Source: Burkholderia sp. MS389 (lineage in GTDB: Bacteria; Pseudomonadota; Gammaproteobacteria; Burkholderiales; Burkholderiaceae). From it: DNA of 64,000 nt. Positions 18,301 through 26,362 of the stretch are shown here, in pieces. Position numbers and translations under genes: made by a program. Below the pieces are notes generated by a model. That model was not told the DNA's origin. It worked only from the letters and a program-made list of their open reading frames with translations, and searched no databases. The stretch is from positions 1,054,001 to 1,118,000 of the forward strand of contig NZ_CP045996.1 in NCBI RefSeq assembly GCF_016899425.1, in the 5' to 3' direction. The first letter of the stretch is position 1. Every line of letters starts with the position of its first letter.

Positions 18301-18615
18301 CGCGAGCTGCTCGCGGGCAGCGCATCGCCGTGGCAGGCCGCGCTCGACGCCGGCTTCAGCCGCTTCCGGCCCGTCGTGATGACCGCGCTCGCGATGCTGA
18401 TCGGCATGTTGCCGATGGCGCTCGGCCTCGGCGACGGCGGCGAGCAGAACGCGCCGCTCGGCCGCGCGGTGATCGGCGGCCTCGCGTTCGGCACGGTGTC
18501 GACGCTGCTGTTCGTGCCGGTGCTGTTCGGCTTCGTCCACGCGTGGCTCGCGCGGCGTCGCGACGCCGCCGCCCGGCGCGCGCAGCACGCACCCGATACG
18601 CCGGCGCTGCGTTGA
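15379..18615 (+). CDS. RND efflux transporter, inner-membrane pump (HAE1 family)
   Basis: A 1078-residue RND permease of normal length: helix 1 near residues 10-30, a large periplasmic loop, the proton-relay helix 4 with adjacent Asp residues near 400-401 (LAVGILVDDATVAIENI), second large loop, and the C-terminal six-helix bundle ending GTVSTLLFVPVLFGF. It exports small molecules using the proton gradient; which ones cannot be told. GAGGAGC precedes the ATG. Unlike most operons of this type, the pump gene comes first, then adaptor, then outer-membrane factor. Probable control by site D and the downstream two-component system. Confidence 0.92.
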   Translation: MWIVRLALRRPYTFVVLALLIFIAGPLALLRTPTDIFPSIDIPVVSIVWSYNGFSAEDMAKRITSNYERALTSDVDDIEHIESQSLNGVSVVKIFFHPGADINRAIAEAASNAASILRILPPGTLPPNIITYNASTVPILQLGLSSDTLPEQQLYDLGNSFIRTQLATVQGAAVPLPFGGKIRQIVVDLDTRALQAKGLAPIDVVNAINAQNLILPGGTAKIGTHEYNVQMNGSTQTVAALNDLPVKTIGGNVVYVRDVAHVRDGYAPQTNIVRADGKRAALLTVEKTGSTSTLTIIDQVKTMLPKIAAGLPKALHISPLDDQSVFVKAAVQGVVREALIAACLTALMILLFLGSWRATLIIAITIPLAVLTSLLALSVLGQTINIMTLGGLALAVGILVDDATVAIENITHHLELGAPLEEAILTGAGEIAVPTFVSTLSICIVFVPMFLLTGVARYLFVPLAEAVIFAMIASYFFSRTLVPTLAMALMRAKGSGRPPRGVFAHIARFQAAFEHRFEAVRLRYRALLSAAIAHRRRFAAAFLLACVASTGLYAFAGQDFFPSVDTGEIRLHLRAPTGTRIEETARLTDQVEAKIRGVIPANQLAGVLDNIGVPVSGINLTYDSSDPIGTEDADVLVTLKPNHASTAAYVAKLRNVLAQSFPGVTFAFLPADIVSQILNFGLPAPIDIQIVGNKLDQNRAVANALLAKLRGVRGLVDARIQQPGDEPAINVNVDRTKAIQAGLEQRDVAQNLLIALSGSSQTTPNFWLDPRNGVSYPVLVQTPQYTVNSLQSLANVPLPAGTARSPQTPAGGPAAGVPAQNLLGSLGTFSRATQQAVVSHYNVQPVLDIFASVQGRDLGGVTADVTTLVDAARAQLPPGSSIVLRGQVQAMHESFAGLLGGLALAISLVYLLMVVNFQSWLDPLVIVGGLPASLAGIAWMLFVTRTTLSVPALTGTILCIGIATANSILVVNTARELLAGSASPWQAALDAGFSRFRPVVMTALAMLIGMLPMALGLGDGGEQNAPLGRAVIGGLAFGTVSTLLFVPVLFGFVHAWLARRRDAAARRAQHAPDTPALR

Positions 18616-18668
18616 GCGCAGGCGCCCCACCTTTCCTATCCATCGATTCGCCCGACCCCGGACCCATC

Positions 18669-20078
18669 ATGAACGACTCGATCGAACCCGTCGCCCCGCC
18701 GCCCGCCGCCGAAGCGGCCACCGCGGCCGCAGCCGTACCGCCCGCCGCCCGCGGCGGCGCCCCCGACACCCCGCCGGCCCGCGGCCGCCGCAAGCTGGCC
18801 GTGCCGCTCGCGGCCGTCGCGCTCGCCGCCGCGCTGCTCGCGCTCGGCATCGTGCCGCGTATCGACGCACGCGCCGCGCAACGTGCGCAGGTGGCCGTGG
18901 AGCAGGCGCTGCCGGTGTCCATCGTCGTGCCCGGCGCGGCGCCGGCCGACCAGACGCTGACGTTGCCCGGCTCGGTCGCGCCCTATGCGGACGCATCGAT
19001 CTATGCGCGCACGAGCGGCTATATCGCACACTGGAGCGTCGATCTCGGCACGCACGTGAAGGCCGGCCAGACGCTCGCGCAGATCTCGGCGCCCGATCTC
19101 GACGCGCAGCTGCGCCAGGCGCGCGCCGACGAAGCGAGCGCGCAGGCGAACTACGACTATGCGAAATCGACCGCGCAGCGCTGGCAGGACATGCTGAAAA
19201 CGCAGTCGGTGTCGCAGCAGGACACCGACACGAAGGTCGCGGACATGAACGCGAAGCGCGCGATGCTCGCGTCCGCGCAGGCGAACGTCGCGCACCTTGC
19301 CGAACTCGTGTCGTACGAGTCCGTCACCGCGCCGTTCGACGGCGTGATCACCGCACGCAACGTCGACGTCGGCACGCTGGTCACCGCGGGCGGCACGCCC
19401 GGCAGCCCCGGCCTGTCGGGCGAACTGTTCCATCTCGAACAGACGGACACGCTGCGCGTGTTCGTCGACGTGCCGCAGGACAGCGCGGCCGGCGTATCGA
19501 CCGGCACGCCGGTCTACCTGACGACGCCGCAGTATCCGGGGCGGCGCGTTGCCGCGCGTGTCGCGCGCAGCGCGGGCGCGATCGATCCCGTCACGCGCAC
19601 GCTGCGCGTCGAGATCGACGTCGACAACCGCGACGGCACGCTGATGCCCGGTGCGTATGCGCAGGCGCATCTCGTCTTGCCGAGCGCGGCGCCGGCGCTC
19701 GACCTGCCGGTCAGTGCGCTGCTGTTCCGCCCGAACGGCGTGACGGTCGCCACCGTCGGCGCGAACGGACGCACCGCGCTGAAGACCGTGCGGATCGGGC
19801 GCGATTTCGGCACGCGCGTGGAGATCGTCGCGGGGCTCGCGGCGACCGATCGCGTGATCGATAACCCCGGCGATGCGATCACGGCCGGGGAAGCCGTGAA
19901 GATCGTGGCGACTTCGCGCGATGCGGCGCCGGTTGCGGCTTCGGCTGCTTCGGCTGCTTCGTCCGCGCAGGCCGCGCAACCGGCGTCCGCGACCGGTGCG
20001 CGCGACGTGCCGCCGCTGCGCGCGGCCGGCGTCGCACGCGCTGCTTCAACGCCCGCTCCGGCGCCCGCCCGCGGCTAA
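18669..20078 (+). CDS. RND efflux periplasmic adaptor (membrane fusion protein)
   Basis: A 469-residue adaptor: Ala/Pro-rich cytoplasmic N-terminus (1-45), one membrane anchor (LAVPLAAVALAAALLALGI), barrel-sandwich hybrid (ASIYARTSGYIAHWSVDLGTHVKAGQTLA, then VTAPFDGVITARNVDVG), an alpha-hairpin and a beta-barrel. The C-terminal 45 residues are low-complexity Ala/Ser. It starts 54 bp after the pump gene and bridges pump to outer-membrane channel. Confidence 0.92.
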   Translation: MNDSIEPVAPPPAAEAATAAAAVPPAARGGAPDTPPARGRRKLAVPLAAVALAAALLALGIVPRIDARAAQRAQVAVEQALPVSIVVPGAAPADQTLTLPGSVAPYADASIYARTSGYIAHWSVDLGTHVKAGQTLAQISAPDLDAQLRQARADEASAQANYDYAKSTAQRWQDMLKTQSVSQQDTDTKVADMNAKRAMLASAQANVAHLAELVSYESVTAPFDGVITARNVDVGTLVTAGGTPGSPGLSGELFHLEQTDTLRVFVDVPQDSAAGVSTGTPVYLTTPQYPGRRVAARVARSAGAIDPVTRTLRVEIDVDNRDGTLMPGAYAQAHLVLPSAAPALDLPVSALLFRPNGVTVATVGANGRTALKTVRIGRDFGTRVEIVAGLAATDRVIDNPGDAITAGEAVKIVATSRDAAPVAASAASAASSAQAAQPASATGARDVPPLRAAGVARAASTPAPAPARG

Positions 20079-20109
20079 CCCATCGACGACCACCCACGAG
20101 ATGCCTGCC

Positions 20110-21651
20110 ATGCGCCTTCTTCATCCGCTCCCGTTCGCTCGCCGCATCGTCGCGCTCGGCGCCGTCGCCACATTGACCGCCTGCTCGACGCTGCCGCCCT
20201 ATTCGCCGCCCGCCGTCGCGGTGCCCGCGCACTACGCGGGCGCGCCGGCCGCACCGGCCGCGCAAGCCGGCTGGCACGTCGCGATGCCCGCGGACGCCGC
20301 CGCGCGCGGCGCGTGGTGGACCGTGTTCGGCGACGCCGACCTGAACACGCTCGAAGCCCGCGTCGACGTGTCGAACCAGACGGTGAAGAAAGCCGTCGCC
20401 GACCTGCAGCAGGCACGCGCGATGGTCGACTATCAGCACGCCGGGTTCCTGCCGACGATCACGGCGGGCGTCGCGCAAAGCCGCTCGCGCGTGTCGCAGA
20501 ACCGGCTCGGTTCGTCGCTCGCCGGCAAGACGACGCCCGACTACCAGGCCGGCGTGGCCGCGAGCTGGGAACCGGACGTATTCGGCCGCGTGCGCGACGC
20601 GGTGACCGGCGCGCAGGCGAATGCCGCCGCGAGCGCGGCCGACCTGCAGGCCGTGAAGCTGTCGGTCACGGCCGAACTCGCGACCGACTATTTCGCGCTG
20701 CGCTCGCTCGACACGCAGAAGCAGTTGCTCGATGACACGGTGCACGCGTACGCGGACGCGCTGACGCTGCTCAAGCAGCAACTCGCGGCCGGTGCGATCG
20801 ACGCGTCGGCGGTTGCGCAAGCCGACACGCAGCTCGAATCGACGCGCACGCAGGACACCGACATCGACGCGTCGCGTGCGCAGTTGCAGCACGCGATCGC
20901 GACGCTCGTCGGCGAGAGCGCATCGACGTTCGCGCTGCCGCCGCGCGTGCAGGCGTTCCACGTGCCGGCCATTCCGGCCGGCGTGCCGTCGCAATTGCTC
21001 GAGCGGCGGCCCGACATCGCGGCGGCCGAGCGCCGTGTCGCGGCCGCGAACGCGCAGATCGGCGAGGCGCGCGCCGCGTTCTTTCCCGATCTGGTGCTGT
21101 CGGCGAGCGCCGGCCTCGAGAGTTCGTTCTTCGCGCCGTGGCTCGCCGCGCCGAGCCTGTTCTGGTCGCTCGGCCCGCAACTCGCCGGCACGCTGTTCGA
21201 CGGCGGCCGCCGCAGCGCGTCGCTGCGCGGCGCGCATGCGCAATACGACGGCGCGGTCGCCGATTACCGGCAAACCGTGCTCGTCGCGTTCCAGCAGGTC
21301 GAGGATCAGTTGTCCGCGATCGGTGCGCTCGCATCCGAAGCCGGCAGCCAGCAACGCGCGACCGACGCGGCCGACCTGTCGCTGCGGCTGACGACGAATC
21401 GCTTCAATGCGGGCGCCGTCAGCTATCTGGACGTGGTGACCGCGCAGACGATCGCGCTGACGAACCGGCGCACGGCCGATCAGATCGACGCGCGGCGGAT
21501 CGAGGCGGAAGTCGGGTTGCTGAAGGCATTGGGTGGTGGCTGGCAGACAGGGGCGAACGCAGGCTCTGGTGCGGAATCGAACACCGGCGTGATGGAACAC
21601 GCCGGGGCCGCGCAACCCGAACCCGCCGTCACGCCGCCGGCGGCTGGTTGA
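20110..21651 (+). CDS. outer-membrane efflux lipoprotein (NodT/OprM family)
   Basis: A 513-residue outer-membrane factor with a lipoprotein signal (LGAVATLTAC, lipidated Cys) and two OEP repeats (WWTVFGDADLN, LERRPDIAAAERRVAAANAQIGEARAAFFPD). The start is ATG-20110 (a GAG at suitable distance) or ATG-20101 three codons earlier. Last gene of the efflux operon. Its final 34 bases lie in the left copy of a 36-bp repeat whose other copy is the end of the kinase gene at 24228, showing that the two convergent genes once overlapped at their 3' ends. Confidence 0.92.
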   Translation: MRLLHPLPFARRIVALGAVATLTACSTLPPYSPPAVAVPAHYAGAPAAPAAQAGWHVAMPADAAARGAWWTVFGDADLNTLEARVDVSNQTVKKAVADLQQARAMVDYQHAGFLPTITAGVAQSRSRVSQNRLGSSLAGKTTPDYQAGVAASWEPDVFGRVRDAVTGAQANAAASAADLQAVKLSVTAELATDYFALRSLDTQKQLLDDTVHAYADALTLLKQQLAAGAIDASAVAQADTQLESTRTQDTDIDASRAQLQHAIATLVGESASTFALPPRVQAFHVPAIPAGVPSQLLERRPDIAAAERRVAAANAQIGEARAAFFPDLVLSASAGLESSFFAPWLAAPSLFWSLGPQLAGTLFDGGRRSASLRGAHAQYDGAVADYRQTVLVAFQQVEDQLSAIGALASEAGSQQRATDAADLSLRLTTNRFNAGAVSYLDVVTAQTIALTNRRTADQIDARRIEAEVGLLKALGGGWQTGANAGSGAESNTGVMEHAGAAQPEPAVTPPAAG

Positions 21652-21653
21652 AC
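21618..21653. repeat. 36-bp direct repeat, left copy (island boundary)
   Basis: Matches 24217-24252 at 34 of 36 positions in the same orientation. It encodes the end of the efflux outer-membrane factor on + and, on -, a fossil copy of the kinase C-terminus (FNQPPAA-stop). Weaker similarity with small indels continues about 28 bp further right. Confidence 0.8.
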
Positions 21654-21719
21654 CTGCAAGGAACGCGTGCCGCGCGCTATGCCCGCAAAAATCCTTTCGC
21701 GGCGCACTTGCGATGCTGT

Positions 21720-22007
21720 CTAGGGTCTGTTTACATATGGAACGCGCATGCGAATGCCCGAAATCGCTCGTAGGGCAAGGAGTGAGGAGCGCCGTTTGGC
21801 CGAGCCAAACAAGCGACGAGCGACGCCGCCATACGGGCGATTTCGGGCATTCCCGTGGAATGATTTTTTAATTTGGGGTTGCCACGAGAACGGCCGCTCG
21901 CCGCGTTGCGCCCCTTGCGAATACGTCAGTATTCGCGGCGTCGCGCGCCTCGCGAGCGGCCGTTCTCGTGGCAACGCATGCGCGTTCCATATGTAAACAG
22001 ACCCTAG
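21720..22007. mobile_element. MITE-like element with 33-bp perfect terminal inverted repeats
   Basis: Bases 21720-21752 and the reverse complement of 21975-22007 are identical over 33 bp, starting CTAGGGTCTGTTTACA. If CTAG at each end is a 4-bp target duplication, the element proper is 21724-22003 (280 bp); CTAG fits the YTAR target of IS5-group elements (inference). It has no gene. Inside are two further perfect inverted repeats: 15 bp (21753-21767 with 21837-21851, enclosing a 7-bp hairpin at 21794-21810) and 23 bp (21879-21901 with 21952-21974, enclosing GCGAATAC/GTATTCGC), separated by a short AT-rich spacer. Probably non-autonomous and mobilised by a transposase elsewhere. Confidence 0.75.
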
Positions 22008-22391
22008 GGTAAACAACCACTAGAGTCGCCCCACCGGGCTTCGGATGATGGTTATATTGTTGTGCACGCACCAATTTGTTGATCATCCGTTACGTGCACG
22101 CTATGCTTTTGTCACGAGTAGCTTTCCTCATTACGCCGCTCATGAACCCAATCCGACATTGCAAGCGCTTGAAGGCGCATTAGCAAAATCTTCGCGCATA
22201 CGTCCCCCGTTTTTTGCATGAGCGCAACGCGTGCAGACACAAAAAGAACGTCGCTCTCAGCCTTTGCTGACGGCACTACCACGAGTTTTCCCATTAGCCG
22301 TATCTGTGGTGACCGTTAGCAGAAACTTCGAACGGCAACAGCGATGGACCACGCTGTTGCTCGCCCCCGTTCAACCGGGCGCGACCGTCTG
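22008..22391. other. AT-richer region upstream of asparagine synthetase gene
   Basis: 384 bp of lower G+C than its surroundings. It contains a 60-codon frame on - (22112-22294) and a 58-codon frame on + (from about 22045). Neither resembles a known family or has a good ribosome-binding site. Presumably it holds the promoter for the gene at 22392. Confidence 0.4.
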
Positions 22392-24164
22392 ATGTGCGGC
22401 TTGGCTGGGCTGATTCGCTACGACGGCCAGGCACCCGCACAGGTCGAGCGGGTGCTCGCCATGCGCGAGCGACAACGGCATCGTGGGCCGGACGGCCGGG
22501 GCTTATGGCATGACCAACACGCCGTGCTTGCTCACGACCGTTTGGCGCTACTCGACGCCGAGCATGGCGCGCAGCCGATGTGCAGTGCCGACCATCGTTA
22601 CGTGCTGGTCTACAACGGTGAAATCTACAACTACGCTGAGCTTCGCCGCGAACTGAGCGCGCACTGGTCGTTCCGTACGAACACCGACACCGAGGTGGTG
22701 CTAGCCGCGTATGCGGTTTGGGGCGAAGTGTGTCTTCGGCGCTTCAACGGCATGTTCGCGTTCCTGGTGTGGGACACCCATCGTCAACGCGCCTTTGCCG
22801 CGCGCGACCGGCTGGGCGTCAAGCCGTTCGTTTACCTGCAACAGGGGCCGGAATTCCTGTTTGCGTCGGAGGCCAAAGGACTGCTGCCCGCGATGCAAGC
22901 GCCGCGTGCGAATATCGACGCCGTGCTGGAATACCTGGTGGCGCCGTTCTTCAGCGGCGTGGCGCAACCCATGTTCGAAGGCATGGCGTACCTGCCGCCC
23001 GGGCATCTGCTGCGCGTGGATCGCGATGGCTTGCAGCTGTCGCGCTGGGCGCCGGAGATTGCCGAAAACCCGGCCACCCGGGCCGACGATATCGCTCCCG
23101 CGCTGCGCGAGCGCCTCGCCGCAGCCGTCCAGCGCAGCTTGATCGCCGATACACCGGTCGGCCTGTTTTTCAGCGGTGGCCTCGACTCCACGCTGATCGG
23201 CGGCCTAGCGCGAGCGGCAGGTGCGACACCGCCCTGCTTCACCATTCGCTTTGAAGATCACCATCGCTACGACTACGCGCGTTCGCTGATCGTGGCTTCC
23301 GACGATCAACCTTTCGCCGAGCAGGCCGCCGATGAATTGGGTTTGCCACGTGAAGACGTCACACCGACGCGCTCGACACTCGCCCAGGATCTGCTGCAAT
23401 TGGCCACGCAGAACGATGCACTGCCCGCGTGGGAACAGGAGCTGGCGCAACATTACCTGGCGCGAGCCGCCAGCACGCGCCTCAAGGCGGTATTGGTCGG
23501 CGATGCCGCCGATGAAACGCACTACGGCTATCACTTCTTGCTCGACCCGCACGCCACCCGTGACCCGACCCATATCCTGCAACGCTTGACCGCCGATCCC
23601 TATCTACGGCCCGGCCTGCTGGCGCAACCGTTGCAACACTACGGCGAGGTCTATCGCCAACTGGCGATCGCCGCCGGACACGATTGGCATACGCCCGCCT
23701 CACGTCTGCGCGCCACGCAATGGCTGGTGCGCCATCGTTGGTTGCAGCGGCTGTTGCATAACGGCGATATCCATGGGATGGCACATGGACTGGAAGCGCG
23801 CATCCCCTTCAGCGATACCGAAGTTCTGGACCTGGCTGCCACCATTCCGGCCGAACTGGCGCTACGTGATGGCGTGGAAAAGGCCATGTTGCGCGAAGCG
23901 TCGCGCGGTGCGTTGCCGGAAGCCGTGCGCCTGCGCAGGAAATCGGCCTTACCCAAGGATCAAGGCAACGGCGAGGCATTGCGCCAGCACACCCGCGAAA
24001 TACTGGCTACGGACGCCGACCGCATCGCCGGCTTGCTCGACGTACCCCGGCTGCAGCGCCGCTGCGCCGATCCATCGCCGCTGAATGAACAAGAGCGCGC
24101 CATCATGTTTCGGGCGTGCTCGTTGGCTCACTGGTCGCGGGTTCACGGCGTGAGCATGCCATGA
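22392..24164 (+). CDS. asparagine synthetase, glutamine-hydrolysing (AsnB type)
   Basis: A 590-residue class II glutamine amidotransferase fused to an asparagine synthetase domain. The start is placed at ATG-22392 because Cys2 (MCGLAG) must become the N-terminal nucleophile; the frame extends 16 codons upstream. Visible: RGPDGRG and YNGEIYNY in the glutaminase domain, and the ATP-binding PP-loop FFSGGLDSTL near residue 265 with VGDAADETHYGYH and GLEARIPF in the synthetase domain. It makes asparagine from aspartate, ATP and glutamine, or amidates a special substrate. Base composition is lower in G+C than the flanking genes and the gene sits alone inside a repeat-flanked island, so it looks acquired. 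No peptide-maturation partner is nearby. Confidence 0.85.
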   Translation: MCGLAGLIRYDGQAPAQVERVLAMRERQRHRGPDGRGLWHDQHAVLAHDRLALLDAEHGAQPMCSADHRYVLVYNGEIYNYAELRRELSAHWSFRTNTDTEVVLAAYAVWGEVCLRRFNGMFAFLVWDTHRQRAFAARDRLGVKPFVYLQQGPEFLFASEAKGLLPAMQAPRANIDAVLEYLVAPFFSGVAQPMFEGMAYLPPGHLLRVDRDGLQLSRWAPEIAENPATRADDIAPALRERLAAAVQRSLIADTPVGLFFSGGLDSTLIGGLARAAGATPPCFTIRFEDHHRYDYARSLIVASDDQPFAEQAADELGLPREDVTPTRSTLAQDLLQLATQNDALPAWEQELAQHYLARAASTRLKAVLVGDAADETHYGYHFLLDPHATRDPTHILQRLTADPYLRPGLLAQPLQHYGEVYRQLAIAAGHDWHTPASRLRATQWLVRHRWLQRLLHNGDIHGMAHGLEARIPFSDTEVLDLAATIPAELALRDGVEKAMLREASRGALPEAVRLRRKSALPKDQGNGEALRQHTREILATDADRIAGLLDVPRLQRRCADPSPLNEQERAIMFRACSLAHWSRVHGVSMP

Positions 24165-24216
24165 GGCGAGCCTCGTTTTGCGTGGTGCCCGAGAAGGAGC
24201 ATCTCAATCTTTGTGT

Positions 24217-24252
24217 CGAACCCGCCGTCACGCTGCCGGCGGCCGGTTGAAC
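24217..24252. repeat. 36-bp direct repeat, right copy (island boundary)
   Basis: Second copy of the repeat at 21618-21653. It contains the true 3' end of the kinase gene on - and a fossil outer-membrane-factor tail on + (EPAVTLPAAG-stop). The pair delimits a 2.56-kb insertion. Confidence 0.8.
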
Positions 24253-25688
24253 GTGAGCACGAACCGCGTGTCGCGCGCGTCGCTTTCGACCTGCGCGGTG
24301 CCGCCGTGGAGTTCCATCACCGAGCGCACGATCGCAAGGCCGAGCCCGGCCGTGCCGCCCGGCACACCGCCGCTGCGCGCGGGGTCGCCGCGCACGAACC
24401 GGTCGAAGATCCGCGGCAGCAGCGCGGGATCGATCGGCTCGCCCGGATTAGCGACGACGACGCGCACCGCGTCCGGCGTTTCGTCGACAGCGAGCGTGAT
24501 GACGCCACCGGCCGGCGTGTAACGCAGCGCGTTCGCGAGCAGGTTGCCCACCGCGCGACGAAACAGCTCGACGTCGGCGGTCAGTTGCCCGTGCCCGTCG
24601 ACGCGCAGCGTCGAGCCCGCTTCGTCGGCGAGCCCCTCGAAATACTCGGCGATGCGCTCGAGTTCCTCGCGCACGTCGAATGCGCGCTGCCGCGTGACGA
24701 AGCTCGGGTGCTCGGCGCGCGCGAGAAACAGCACGTTCTCGATCATCCGCGCGAGACGGTCGTATTCCTCGAGATTCGATTCGAGCAGCGTCTGGTACTC
24801 GTCGACCGAACGCGGTCGCGCGAGCGCGACTTCGGTCGCGCCGCGCATGTTGTTCAGCGGCGTGCGCAAGTCGTGCGCGAGATCGGCGCTGAATTGCGAC
24901 AGATGCGCGAACGCCTGCTGCAGGCGGCCGAGCATCGCGTTCTGCGCATCGACGAGCGCGCGCAGTTCGGGCGGCGCGCGCGACGCATCGAGCCGCGTGT
25001 CGAGCTTGTCGACCGTGATCCGGCCGGTGTCGTCGACGATCTCGCGCAGCGGCGCGAGCGCCTGGCGAATCAGCCAGTACCCGAGCAGCAGCGCGAACAG
25101 CGCGCCGAGCGCGCCGGCAAGCTTGAGCCGGTCGCGGTAGCCTTCGAGCAGATCGGCCCGGTCGTGCATGTTGCGCGCGATCGCGATGCGGATCGGCGTG
25201 CGGTCGCCGAGTGCGGCCTCGATCAGGACGCCGCGCATCGGCGTGCCGCCGCCGGTGGTCCATGTGACGAGCCGGTCGGCCGTGATCCGGTCGTTCGACG
25301 GAACCGGCACCGCGTGCGGCGCGAACAGCTGCGCGTCCGCCAGCGGAACGGATGCGGCCGCAGGCGCGTCGTCGAGCGCCGCGAGCCGGACGTTGTGGCG
25401 CGCGAGCACGTCGCCCTGCGCATCGACGACGACCATCGACAGCGCCTCGTTGCCCAGCACCTGGCTCGTGAGCCGCTCCGCGTGCGCGCGAACCGCGTCG
25501 AGCGACTCGAGTTCGCCCGCGAGCCGGCGCGTGTGACGCGCGGCCAGCACGATGTCCAGATCGTCCTGCGTGTTGACCTGTCGCTCGAGGCCCGCATACA
25601 CGTATGCGCCGACGAGCGCGAACGCGGCGAGCGTGGTTGCGGCGAACGCGAGCGCGAGCGTCGCCGCAAGCGAGCGCGGGCGCGTCAT
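24228..25688 (-). CDS. sensor histidine kinase (heavy-metal/CusS-like type)
   Basis: A 486-residue inner-membrane kinase: helix 1 at residues 8-30, periplasmic sensor 35-175, helix 2 near 185-205, HAMP 205-260, phosphoacceptor His in FSADLAHDLRTPLNNMRG near 275, then N box NLLANALRYT, F box IFDRFVRGD and GTAGLGLAIV. The layout matches metal-responsive kinases such as CusS/IrlS, but no ligand is provable. It overlaps the response regulator by 4 nt. Its 3' end was reshaped by the island insertion without loss of coding sequence. Confidence 0.92.
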   Translation of the reverse strand: MTRPRSLAATLALAFAATTLAAFALVGAYVYAGLERQVNTQDDLDIVLAARHTRRLAGELESLDAVRAHAERLTSQVLGNEALSMVVVDAQGDVLARHNVRLAALDDAPAAASVPLADAQLFAPHAVPVPSNDRITADRLVTWTTGGGTPMRGVLIEAALGDRTPIRIAIARNMHDRADLLEGYRDRLKLAGALGALFALLLGYWLIRQALAPLREIVDDTGRITVDKLDTRLDASRAPPELRALVDAQNAMLGRLQQAFAHLSQFSADLAHDLRTPLNNMRGATEVALARPRSVDEYQTLLESNLEEYDRLARMIENVLFLARAEHPSFVTRQRAFDVREELERIAEYFEGLADEAGSTLRVDGHGQLTADVELFRRAVGNLLANALRYTPAGGVITLAVDETPDAVRVVVANPGEPIDPALLPRIFDRFVRGDPARSGGVPGGTAGLGLAIVRSVMELHGGTAQVESDARDTRFVLTFNRPPAA

Positions 25689-26362
25689 GCGTCGTCCTTC
25701 GGTTCGAGCACGTAGCCCACGCCGCGCACGGTATGGATCAGCTTGACCGGGAACGCATCGTCGATCTTCGCGCGCAGGCGCCGGATCGCGACCTCGACGA
25801 CGTTGGTGTCACTGTCGAAATTCATGTCCCACACGTACGACGCGATCTGCGTGCGGCTCAGCACCTCGCCCTGCCGGCGCGCGAGCAGCTGCAGCAGCGA
25901 GAATTCGCGCGGCGTCAGGTCGATCCGCGTGGCGCCGCGCTTCACGCGGCGGCGCACCACGTCGATTTCCAGATCGCCGACCACCAGGTGTTCGGTCTCG
26001 CGCGGCGGCCCGCGACGCGCGAGCGTGCGGATGCGGGCGAGCAGTTCGACGAACGCGAACGGCTTCACGAGGTAGTCGTCGGCGCCGAGTTCGAGGCCGT
26101 GCACGCGGTCCTGCACGTCGTCGCGCGCGGTCAGGAACAGCACCGGCGTCGTGTGCGTTTCGCGCAGCCGCTTGAGCACGCCCCAGCCGTCGAGCACGGG
26201 CAGCATCACGTCGAGCACGATCACGTCGTAACGCTCTTCCTGCGCGAGCATCAGCCCTTCAGCGCCGTCCTTCGCGAGATCGACACTGAAGCCCGATTCC
26301 TCGAGCCCCTTCTTCAGGTACGCGCCCGTCTTCGGTTCGTCTTCGACTATCAGGATGCGCAT
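25685..26362 (-). CDS. OmpR-family response regulator (CusR/IrlR-like)
   Basis: A 225-residue regulator: receiver domain with the acidic pair VEDEPKT, phospho-Asp in VIVLDVMLPVLDGW, Lys in DDYLVKPFAF; then an OmpR winged helix (LTPREFSLLQLLARRQGEVLSRTQI, and VEVAIRRLRAKID). The frame is open upstream, but MRILIVEDE at 26362 is the natural start. Site C of the 18-bp motif lies 89 bp upstream, suggesting autoregulation, and the same motif marks the efflux operon and DUF4148 promoters. Confidence 0.93.
   Translation of the reverse strand: MRILIVEDEPKTGAYLKKGLEESGFSVDLAKDGAEGLMLAQEERYDVIVLDVMLPVLDGWGVLKRLRETHTTPVLFLTARDDVQDRVHGLELGADDYLVKPFAFVELLARIRTLARRGPPRETEHLVVGDLEIDVVRRRVKRGATRIDLTPREFSLLQLLARRQGEVLSRTQIASYVWDMNFDSDTNVVEVAIRRLRAKIDDAFPVKLIHTVRGVGYVLEPKDDA

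Noticed and set aside
15400..18630. 1076-codon open frame antisense to the RND pump gene
   Set aside because: The plus-strand frame has full RND motifs; long antisense frames are common in DNA this GC-rich, and the translation is Arg/His-rich with no motifs.
22112..22294. 60-codon minus-strand frame upstream of the asparagine synthetase as a possible peptide gene
   Set aside because: No ribosome-binding site, opposite strand to the synthetase, no leader/core pattern of a known modified peptide.
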